From Solanum dulcamara (taxonomy: Eukaryota; Streptophyta; Magnoliopsida; Solanales; Solanaceae), in NCBI RefSeq assembly GCF_947179165.1, contig NC_077243.1, positions 50,549,001 to 50,613,000 of the forward strand: DNA of 64,000 bases. Direction: 5' to 3'. Positions 27,701 through 39,700 of this stretch are shown in pieces. Both the position numbers and the translations under genes were made by a program. The notes beneath the pieces are model-generated. The model saw nothing but the letters and a program-made list of their open reading frames with translations. It was not told where the DNA came from and searched no databases. The first letter of the stretch is position 1. Every line of letters begins with the position of its first letter.

Positions 27701-30700
27701 TTCCGGCAACTATACGCCGGTCTTCTTCTCCCTTTTCCGGCGAACACAAGAAACTCTGGTCTTCTTCTGCTTCTTTCTTTTTTTCTGGCGAACGCAAGAA
27801 CAGCTCTAAAACATTTTGTTTCTGCCGGCGACCAAGAAACCAGATCTGTCCAGATCTGCCCACAGAAACTCCCAGCAATATCCGGCGACGGCGAGCATTT
27901 TTCAGCGACCTCCGACATTGCAGCGCTATCAGATTCCGGCGAAGTCCAAGATTCCAGTCAGGCATTTACTCACAGCTTTCTCCGGGCCAGATCTGTTCAG
28001 ATTTGGCCTAGATCTATTGATTTCCAACGTCGTCTCGCGGTTTTCCATTTTCTGGCATAAATCGGGTTCTTTTCAACTGGAGTTGGTACCTCCGGTTTAC
28101 CTATATTTTTGATCATACACTTATCGTTGCATTTTGCTAACTTTAGATTTTTGAATAATTTATTAATTCCTACGTATTTTCGTGGCTTTAGATAGTGATG
28201 GTAGACTAAGGTCATGTTCTCATTCAGGGACGGGGTCGGAGTCGGGGACGAGGGTAAGGAGGGGTAAGTGGGTTAAAGGAGCGTCTAGACTGAGATTTGG
28301 TTCTTGGAATATTGGTACGTTAACGGATAAATCCATAGAGCTAGTTAAGATTCTAAAGAAGAGAAAGATTAATATAGCTTGTGTCCAAGAGACCAAATAG
28401 GTAGGTTCTAAAGCTAGGGAGGTAGACGGGTATAAGCTTTGATTCTCAGGTAGATCGAAATATAAGAATAGGGTAGGCATTTTAGTAGACAATGATCTAA
28501 GGGATCAGGTGGTGGAGGTTAGGAGAGTCAACGATAGAATAATGTCGATTAAGGTGGTCGTTGAAGGGAGCACATTCAACATTATTAGTGCTTATGCGCC
28601 ACAAGCGGGCTTAAGAGAGGAGGATAAGAGGCGCTTTTGGGAGGATTTGGACGAGTTAGTGGGAGGTATACCACCTACTGAGAAGCTTTTCGTGGGAGGG
28701 AATTTCAATGGGCACATCGGGTCTATTTCAGGAGGGTATGATGATGTGCATGGAGGCTTTGGCTACGGGGTCAGAAATGGAGGAGGCCTTTCACTTTTGG
28801 AATTCGCGAGAGCTTTTGGGTTGGTCATAGCCAATTCGAGTTTCCCAAAGAAGGAAGACCACTTGGTAACATTCCATAGTTCGGTGGCTAAGACTTAGAT
28901 AGACTTTTTACTCCTGAGGAAGGTTGATAGAGGTCTGTGCAAAGAATGTAAGGTCATTCCGATCGACAACCTTACAACCCGACATAAGCTTTTGGTGATG
29001 GATTTAGGGATCAAGATGATGAGGAAGAAGAGGGTTAGGGATGATCAATCTAGGATCAGATGGAGGAGTTTGACCACGGAAAATGCCCTGGAGATGGGAG
29101 AGAAGTTGAAGGTCATGGGGGCCTGGGATAGTAATGGGGATGCGACCAGTATGTGGGATAGGACGGCTAGTTGTATTAGGACTGTGGCAAGGGAAGTGTT
29201 GGGAGTCTCGACTAGTAGTCGTAGTCGGCATCGAGGAGACTGGTGGTGGAATGGAGAAGTGCAAGAAAAGGTGGAAGCAAAGAAGATGGCGTATGCAAAG
29301 TTGATAGAAAGCACGGATGAGGTGGAGAAGTGGACGAATAAGGAACTTTATAAGATAGCGAGAAAGGAGGCGAAGTCGGCGGTTTCGACGGCAAAAACAA
29401 CAGGTTTTGAACGCCTTTATGCTGAACTAGAAGAGAAAGGTGGGGATAGAAAATTGTTCAGGCTAGCCAGGGCGCGGGAGAGAAGGGCACGAGATGTGGA
29501 CCAAGTGAAGTGCATTAAGGATGAACATGGAAAAGTATTGGTGGATGAGACCCTCATTAAACAGAGATGGCAGTCCTATTTCCATAAACTCTTGAATAAG
29601 GAAGGGGACAGAGACTTTGTGTCGGGAGATTTAGAACATACAGGGAGGCGTCGCAATTTTGGGTATTGCAGGAGTATTAAGGTCGAGGAGGTTAAGAGTG
29701 TCGTTCGTAGGATGCGCTGGGGAAGAGCAACCGGACCTGACAAGATTCCTGGGGAATTTTGGAAGAGCACGAGCTCGGTAGGTTTGAAGTGGTTGACTAG
29801 GTTATTTAACGTCATCTTTAAAACGGCAACGATGTCCGAAGAATGGAGGTCGAGTGTAATGATCCCTCTATACAAAAACAAAGGGGATATCCAGAGTTGC
29901 AACAACTATAGATGTATTAAGCTACTAAACCATACTATGAAACTGTAGGAAAGAGTGGTAGAGATGAGGGTGAGGAGAGACGTGTCTATTTCAGAGAACC
30001 AGTTTGGATTTATGCCGGGACGCTCAACTACAGAAGCCATCCATCTTATGAGGAGACTGGTGGAGCAACATAGGGAGAGGAAGATGGACTTGCATATGGT
30101 ATTCATCGACCTAGAAAAGGTTTATGATAAAGTCACAAGAGAAATACTATGGACATGTTTGGAGGCTAAAGGTGTACCTGTGGCATACATTAGGGTGATC
30201 AAGGACATGTACGAGGGAGCCAAAACCAGGGTAAGGACAGTAGAAGGGGACTCAGAGCACTTCCTAGTGGTGATGGGGTTGCATCAAGGATCAGCTCTTA
30301 GTCTTTTTTTATTTGCCTTGGTGATAGATGGATTGACACGACAAATTCAAGGTGCGGTGCCATGGTGTATGCTTTTCGCGGATGACATAGTCCTGATCGA
30401 TGAGACTCGCCGCGGAGTTAACGCTAAGCTGGAGGATTGGAGACATACCTTGGAGTCTAAAGGGTTTAAGTTGAGTAGGACAAAGACAGAGTACTTAGAG
30501 TGCAAGTTCAGTGAGACACCTCAGGAGGTTGGCGTGGAAGTTAGGCTTGGTGCTCAAGCCATCCAAAAGAGAAGTAGTTGCAAGTATCTTGGGTCTATCA
30601 TGCAAGGCAGCGGAGAAATTGACGATGATGTCACACATCGTATTGGGGTAGGGTGGATGAAATGGAGGCTCGCTTCCGGAGTGCTATGTGACAAGAATGT

Positions 30701-33700
30701 GCCACCAAAACTTAAGGGCAAGTTCTACAAAGTGGTGGTTAGACCAGTTATGCTGTATGGGGCGGAGTGTTGGCCAGTTAAGACTTCTCACATTCAAAAG
30801 ATGAAAGTTGCTGAGATGAGAATGTTGAGATGGATGTGTGGGCACACCAGGAGCGACAGGATTAGAAATGAGGCTATTCAGGACAAGGTAGGAGTGGCCT
30901 CGGTGGAAGACAAGATGTTGGAAATGTGACTGAGATGGTATAGACATGTGAAGAGGAGAGACACAGATGCCCCAGTGCGGAGGTGTGAGAGGCTAGCCAT
31001 GAATGGTTACAGAAGAGGTAGGGGTAGGCCGAAGAAGTATTAGGGAGAGGTGATTAGACAGGACATGACGCAGTTATAGCTTACGGAGGACATGACCTTA
31101 GATAGGAGGGTGTGGAGGACCCACATTAGGGTAGAAGGCTAGTTCATAGTCTTGTTATTCTTCTCTATTCATAGGCGTAGTAGTGCATTACGATCTCTTG
31201 CGCTTTGACTTCTGATTTCTGTTATTTCTGTTAGTATTTATTACTTTCGATGCTTTGATTACTCTATTTTATCTGTGACGCTTTCATTATTTATTTATTC
31301 GTTATTTGTTATTTGTATTTATTTGTTATCTATTCGTTATTTGTTTGTTGTTTTTCTCATAAACTTGTAATTTCCTATTCTTATCTAACATTTTTTTATG
31401 CATTTATACATTTATGCTTTTACTGAGCCGAGGGTCTCCAGGAAACAGCCGTCCTACCTTGGTAGGAGTAAGGTCTGCGTACATTCTACCCTCCCCAGAC
31501 CCCATGTTGTGGGATTTCACTGGGTTGTTGTTGTTGTAAGCTTCAAATCATAGAAATTCAAGTGAAGAAATTTTTGTGTCAAAGTCATGAATCGTCTACA
31601 ACTTTATTTTTGAATGCATTATAATGAAATTGTAAGTGAAATTTTATTTTTTTCATCTTTACTTCAACAATGACTTGATTTGGCTCAAATTTATCATAAA
31701 TATTACAATAATTATTTCTAAGAACAAAATAATAACTATTTTCCATGAGTTGACCAACACTAAGCAAATTTTCTTTTAAGCCACGAACATAAAGAACATC
31801 ATGAGTTTGCTTACCACTCCCTTTTCTGTTGATCAAATTGATAGTTTTACCTTTTGCATCAACTAAGGCTTCATTCCTCATTCTCACTTTATTAGTGATG
31901 CTAAGATTAATCGAGAGGAAAGTCTTTTCATTTCTAGTAATATGATTGATACAATCGTTATCAACATACCATTCATTGCTTTTTTGTTGAAGCATCATAT
32001 TGAGAAGCAAAGAAAAGGTTTTCTTCCTTTTCTTTAAAATGTTGCTTCACATAAATTTGCTTGTTGTCGTTGCATGTGACTATAATCCTTCTCAATATGA
32101 TTAATCTTTTTACAAAACTTACATTGGAGTTTGCCTTTATTCCAATACTTTTTTGTATTATGATTAGTCTTTTTGTAAATTTTATAAAAAAAGACTAGTA
32201 CTTTTCTCACCTTTTTCTTCAACCTTCTTAGTAGAGCCATCATGATCTTGCTTCTTTTTGGATTGTACTCTTTTTTGTTTGATCTTTTGAGAAATTTTGG
32301 AAATTTTCATTGGTTCTGGACTTAAAAGTCATCTCTTTAAATTGATCTTCACAAAAAAATCTTTGGTTATCGTGTGCACAAAACAATTTAACTAGCTGAT
32401 GAAATCTTAGAGAGATACTTCATCTCCTTAGAACTAGCAACAATATACTCATATTGTTCTGTGACACTTATTAGAATATTTTCCACAACTTGTTGGTCAG
32501 AAATTTCATCATCATGATTTCTCATTTCATAAATAATATTCATGACTTTTGTGCAATATTAATATATTTTTTCAGATTCTATCATCTTCAAATTTTGAAG
32601 ATTGATAGTGTGTACCTTTTTGTCACCATACATCTGAGCTTCCAGAGAGTCCCTAGCTTTCTCTACAGTCTCACAACTAATTTTTTGTTCGAAAGAGTTT
32701 TTGTGTTTAGTCCTTTTTCGAGGGGTGCAAAATGCAGACTGATCACTATGTGAAGAATAAACGGCCAAATCAAGATGGTATTTCCATAGTCTTTTGTATC
32801 ACTAGAAATTTCTGTAGCAAACCACATCTCACAGTGCATATGAGGATTGCAAAGGAGGAAATGATGCAGTTACATGAACTATATTTTGAAGTGGTACACA
32901 AGATGTTCGTGCCCATAAAGAAGAGAAAGATACAAGATATTTTGACATGACACTAATGGAACTACAGGACACTACGATCCTAAATAATTTGCATAGTGTT
33001 GTGATTCAACACATGACAAGGGTCATTCACTTAGATCAAAAGGATCATGTTCTTCTTTATGGGTTCTACATGGGGGTTGTATTAAAATGATTGTAGGTTA
33101 AGGTAAATTCTAAGAGCCTCATACCACTAAGGATGTTATCAGATTTATGGACCATGTTGTTATACCTAGACCAGGGGTTCTAATTTTCAATTGTAAAAAT
33201 TGAGGGTTGCACTAAAAGTAAAAAATGCAGCAATTGAGTTCTTCAAAACTGCTCATAGGAATGTTATTACCTAGATTCATGCATCGTATATGATCGAATA
33301 ACAAGAATTTTTGGGCATGATCAACAGTCTACAAGTTGAGCTTGATCAAGAAAGGGCCGACAATTTTGAAAGTTTAAAGGGTCTTTATCAGCTATTACTA
33401 AGAATAGTTACTTTAGATGGTGCATAATCTAAGCTAACATTTAAAAAATATGGATGAATAGAAGTTCTCCTCTAACAATATTAATGAAAAATATATAAAT
33501 CTTGCAGTCCTTTGCCATCATCTTAAAAGTTAAATATCATTGTTCATGTTTTGTATAAAGAAATCCAAGTTGTTTCTACTTAATTAACTGATTTTAACAG
33601 TATCATAAGTGGTTAATAACGAGATAATTTAAAGGGAAAAAAGTCATTAATTTGAACTATATGAAAACATATCGTTACATAATTAAAAAAATAGTGATTT

Positions 33701-36700
33701 TCTTAAGTTATCATTACGTACTTCAAAGATACTGAATGTCTTAATAAAAGGTTTATACCTCCATTTATATAGTCGAGTTCCCCGGTCTGTCGAGTGTCGT
33801 TCCCTATGGTGTAAGCAGTAACCCTACACAAGTATTTGAAAAAATAAATATATAAAGAGTTGACTTTTATTAAAAAAATAAAAGTAATGTTATTTTAATA
33901 TTTTTGATTTGATTGATCAACTTATCCTTTGTTCGTGATAAATTGATATATAAAATGTTTCTTATAAATAGATTATTATTATGAAGCCTACTTCTTAAGG
34001 ATAAAATTCTTGTACATGCTCTGTCATATTCATTTTTCCTCTAATCTTTGTTATGGTCAAGACTCATTTTAGTATTATTATGTGCTAAGATGAAATTTAT
34101 ATAATAATGAACTTTTCCGCCTCAATAGCTAGATCTTGGTGTGAAGTTCTTCCTAGATCGTAACAACAGCCCTTTACTAACCATCCAAGCACACCATCAG
34201 ATTACCTAATCTCATTGGACCTCACAATTATTACGTATATTCTATGATCTTCATTATCTTACACAAAACTACATATGATAATCATTCTGATTAGCGCTTA
34301 AATATTCTATACCTGAGATTTGATGAATAAAGATTAACCTTAACTAATTTGATGTATAAAAATAAACCTTCATCAAGTATTCTAAAAAAAGACTTATCAT
34401 TTATAGAAATTTTAAATTAATTAAAAATAAGGATTTTTTGTAACCAAATGCACATGTATACGTACCCTATTGTTGGTGTAACAATTACATCTGCCTTGCT
34501 AAATATTTTTTTGTGAAACTGCAGTTGCCGATTTCTGAAAATGAAATAGAAATAAATGAGCGTCTGATTTTATCAGAAAAGAAGCAACACTTGATTTATC
34601 TAATGATTGCATGATACCTCATGTAGTGTGGTCACTAATGCAACCAGTATGAAAATAACTGATTGTAACTAATGTAACATATAATATATTACTTAAAAAT
34701 TAGATATCCACATTGTGAACAAAGAAAAATTAGCAAATAGAAAAATTAAAAATATCCCTAGTATAAAAGTTAAATTATTAAAATATTCTTTCTACCAATT
34801 TTTAGTTTAATAAATAAATAAAACCTTGAAAGGAATTCCCACTTTTCATATTGTTCTGAAAAACCTATTTCTATTGTCATCTAAACAAAGAGAACGTTGC
34901 TCCATCCAAAAGTTACAATAGTTTATTTTCGTTTTCTCTTAAAATCAAATACCTCATGATATTTTCTCTCTAATCTTCCATCTTCTTTGTTATTCACATG
35001 TTTTATGTCTTATTGTTCTTTTATCATCTCTTTCCTTCATCAATGTACTTTTATATTTAAAGTGCCACCTCTTTCCTTAGTCATTTTTTTACACTATTTT
35101 CCTTTTGCACTTGATTGTTATAGTTTCGGCCCTGCTACTATTTTGTTCATCTTATTCATCTCCGATTATGTAACACCCCATACTATTTTAAATTAGATCG
35201 ATCCCGAAGTGTCAAGAGAAAAGTTGAATTATTTTTATTTTAAAGAATAGTTTGAGAATAACTAAAAGGAAAAAAGTGAAAAGTGGTGTTCAATTTATGT
35301 CCTAAACTTTTTTTCTTAATGGGTGTTCAATGCCTCAACAATTAACTTATTTTGAAATGAAAGGAGTATACTAACTACAATTAGGTAGAAAGTTTGAAAA
35401 AAAAAAGGAGATAACTTAAAGTATAGGAAATGGCTCACACGAGTCCTTTTGGTGGGATAGTTGTACCCCCCAACAACACCACAATTCAAAAAAACTACAA
35501 AGTTGGGGACGTGCTACAAAATAACTCATGGAATATTGAAATATTTCTTTGGAATTGCTGAAACATATTAGACTTTTGATTGAAGGTACCTACTAAGTTA
35601 GCCAGATGTCAAGGCTGTTAGGACTTCTTTTAATTCTATTGGAATAATTCTGTTAGAGTTTGTTGGAGGTAACACGTGATTGTGATGAAAGTTAGTTGGA
35701 TGAAAGTCAATCTACATACTCTATATATAGAGGCATTTTGTGTACTGATTTAGTATTGAATTGTAATGTGATTTCCGGTAAAGGTAGAATGTAACTTCTT
35801 CAATAGATCAAAGAAATCACCAATTTAGCCTCTCTGTAGTAGATATTACAAAGTTATTATGGTATCAGAGCACTGATTAAAGGACCAATTGTAGGTTGAA
35901 GTTTTCATTAGAAGTAGATCCACAAAAATATCACAATCATCTCTTCATTTACAAGCATCAAATACTCCTAATGTTGCCTTGATTCCTATGAAACTCACAG
36001 GTCCATAGAATAATGGAGTGTGAAGAAGATCGATGCGTTTAGCATTTCTAGTCTAAAATAAACTATGATTTGTTGATGGCACATGTGCTAAGAGCTTGTA
36101 TGAGAGAGACTTAGCAATTAGATGGGAGAGATGTGATGTGGTTGTATTGTCGTGGATTAGTGCAGCAATGAAATCAAAATTAATGACTAGCATCATGTAC
36201 GCATCAAATTCAAAGAAGATCTGGAGTGATATCAAGCAGCAATTTGATAAATTAAATATGACTAGAATTTTTCATCTATGATAGGAGATCAGTATGTTGA
36301 ATCAAGGAACATATACTATAACATCCCTATTACTTTAAAATGAGGGATCTATGAGATGAGATGGATGTGATGGTACCCTTCCATTTCTGTGATAGTGTGG
36401 AGTCAAGCTTCATGTTGAACATGTTAAACAACAGAGACTATTGCAATTTCTGATAGGAATGAATGAAAGCTATGCACAAGTAAGGAGTTCTGTTTTACTT
36501 GGCTCAATAGTTCGTGGGTGGAAATTTAGAGGAAATGCGGATATTTTAAGGAGGAAAGGAATCTCTTACAATGTTGAAAGAAATAATCAGCCGCACAATT
36601 TCCAAACTCAGACTCACAACTTTCAAGATAGGAAGTCTCAAAATCAAAATTCACGAGGAAAGAGGTTGGGTCTGATTTGTGAACACTATGACTACAAAGG

Positions 36701-39700
36701 CCATACCAAAGACAATTATCATAGAATTGTAGGTTTTCCTGCTTATTTCAAGAGTAGGAGGAAAATGTCTTCAAATGAGGCTATTATGCCTCAAGTCAAC
36801 CTTTCAACAGTTGATTCAATAAGCTCAGAAAAGGTAGAAGACTCAGGATCTCAGTACTTTTTCTTAGGAGGTTACTTCACAAGAAAGAAGTATGACCAAG
36901 TGCTCAAGATGATGGCTCTTCCTCCACCAATAGAAACTTGCAAGGATAATGCTACAACACGTATACATGCTTTAACTAGTAGTGTTAGTGGTAATACAAT
37001 CAGGTGGATTATTGATTCTGGAGCTACACACCATATAACATACTGTGAGAGTATTCTAAATGAGAGTAGAAAGTTATCAAAATCACACCATAATAAAGTG
37101 CAGGTGCTAACAGGAAATAAAATTCATATAAAACATGTTGGGAATGCAGTGATTCTGGGAAATTACAAACTAAATAATGTTCTACATGTACCAGACTTTA
37201 GATTAAATTTATCGTTAGTTTCTAAACTGATTAAGGACCTGAATTGCAGGTGTCCTTTTATCTTAATTTGTTTGTAATGCAGGCTCTCTTTACTGGAGAG
37301 GTGATATGGATTGAAAAGGAAGAAGAAGGTTTATACATTCTAAAGCATAAAGTAAAACCAATGGTTGGAGTAGTCCTTAGAGACAAGCAGTCATCAGAAC
37401 AAAAATTATGGCACTTTAGGTTGGAACATTTGTCTGTAAAAGTAGTTAAGCATGTATCCCTTTTTAAGAATAATATTGATAAAATAGTGCAAGAAGATTG
37501 TGTGATCTACCCTTTAGCCAATGTAGACTTGAATTTCCTTCTAGTATTACTAAAACTTCTAAAATGCTTCATCTTGTACATTTAGATGTTTGGGGACCTC
37601 ATAAGCATCCCAATTATGATAGAAAATATTATTTCCTGACTATAGTTGATGATTTAGTAGATTCACATAGATTTCTCTATTGCAATCTAAGAAGGATATG
37701 ATGGTTGTATTGAAAAGTTTTATGTCCATGATCTGTAATCAGTTTGATTGTGCAATAAAAATTTTGAGATCTGATAATGGTAATGAGTTTTTCAATAGTC
37801 AAGTTATTGAACTACTATCATCTTTAGGAATTATACATCAAAATAGTTGTCCTTACACACCACAACAAAATGGTGTTATTGAAAAGAAATACATATAGGA
37901 AGAGCATTGAAGTAACAATCTCATATTTCTAGTAGATTTTGGAATGATTGTGTGCAAACAATAATATATTTGATCAACACATTGCCTACAACAATGTTGG
38001 ATGGGAAATATTCTTATGAGTTGTTATTTGGAAAATTCCCTAGACTGGAACACATAGGCTTTTTGGTTGCTTATGTTTTGCTAATACATTGCCCAGAGAT
38101 GACAAGTTTGAGGCTAGAGCACAGAGAGTTGTTTTGTTGGTTTCTCTACTACACAAAAAGGATATAAATTATATGACTTGGATAACAGAATAGTGTTCAT
38201 CAGCAAGGATGTTGTTTTAAGAGAATGAAGTATTTCATTTTAAGGTTATGCAGTCACATGATGAAGGCCATTACCCAATACTCCCACCTTTTATAGAATA
38301 TGCATATAGTGCTAACACGCAAGAACAAGATCCATCTGTTATGGACTCCTTATTCCACCCACCAGATATGAGTCATGTAGAGTCCACTACTTCACATTCT
38401 CCATCTGTTGCAGACTCCATTCAGATCGTGCTGTTAATTTAGAAGTGCCTCATGATGAGGCTTTAGTACCTGATAAACCAAAGCCAGTTCTTGAAGATCG
38501 CATCCATCCACCTAAGGTGACACATGGTGATGTTGGTCCTAGGAAAACCAGTAGAACAAGCAAGCCTCATGTGTGAATCAAGGACTATGTTGTGCCCAAG
38601 AAATCCAGTACCCATTTCATTTCTAACCATGTTTGTTATGATAATGTGTCCACGGGTTATTAGACATACTTACATGCTTTTTTTTAGCAACTTTAGAGCC
38701 TCAATCCTACCATGAGACATCTCAATACAAGCAATGGATTGGTGCCATGCAGCAGGAAATACAAGCTTTGGAAGATAACGATACTTGGGCCATTGTTGAC
38801 TTACCACCTGGTGAGATGGAAATTGGTTCAAAATAGGTATATACGATTAAGTATAAGTCCAATGGTGAGGTGGATATATACAAAACTAGATTGGGTGCTA
38901 AAAGGTACTTTCAAAGGAAAGGCTTTGATTATCGTGATACTTTTTCCCCAGTTGCCAAAATGGTTACCATCAGAAATATTCTCAGCCTAGCAGTTTCACA
39001 TGGTTAGGAACTTTCTCCAATGGATGTCAATAATTCTTTTTTACAAGGTGATTACTTGAAGACATTTATATGGTTCTTTCTCTTGGATTCTAAGGAAAAG
39101 GGGAGATTAAGGTGTGCAAGATGAAGAAATCATTATATGGCCTCAAGAAGGCATCTAGACAATGGAATATTAAGATTACTGAAGCTTTGTTGGCAGCAGG
39201 TTACACTCAAAGAGCTCATGATCATTCTTTGTTCATAAAAAATGATGAAAATGATTTATTAGTAATTTTAGTGTATGTGGATGATCTCTTGATCACTGGA
39301 AATAGCTTTCACATGATTCAAGAGTCTAAAGACACATTGCATCAATATTTTAAAATGAAAGACTTGGGAAATTTCAGATATTTCTTAGGAATAGAAGTTT
39401 TGAAGTCAAAAGATGGGATATTGTTGAATCAAAGAAAGTGAGCTTTGCAACTTATTTCTAAAGCTGACTTAAGTGGAGAAAAAACTGTAAGCACTCCCTT
39501 GGAATTCAATCACAAGTTGACTAGTATGTAATTTGACCAACACTTTGGTAATTCTACTGATTCAAAATTGGGCGATGTCACAACATATCAAAGACTGATT
39601 GGTAAATTATTGTAGTTAACAATTACTAGGCCTGACATTTGTTTTAGTGTGAAAGTTTTGAGTAAATTCATGCAACATCCTAAGGCCTCACACTGGGAGG

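Larger units (their letters stand above)
25059..32780 (-). mobile_element. Ty1/copia element, minus strand, split by a LINE and lacking its 3' LTR
   Basis: Order on the minus strand: gag (32770-32034), protease (32010-31585), integrase start, then after removing the insertion 31537-27511, integrase (27510-27000), RT (26900-25900) and RNase H (25903-25041). This PR-IN-RT-RH order is copia. It starts abruptly at the end of the family A LTR (25058), so its 3' LTR is missing. Domains are broken by stops and frameshifts, and two catalytic motifs are changed. Confidence 0.85.

Noticed and set aside
27606..28112. Several overlapping 80-120-codon frames on both strands
   Set aside because: They arise from the GC-rich, stop-poor LINE leader; none has domain features and they conflict with one another.
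28220..29400. Minus-strand frames of 60-90 codons opposite the LINE ORF
   Set aside because: Shadows of the plus-strand RTE polyprotein, which has clear endonuclease and RT motifs.
34920..35196. Possible membrane protein (hydrophobic 69-codon frame)
   Set aside because: Hydrophobicity follows from a T-rich tract; no start context and no homology signal.
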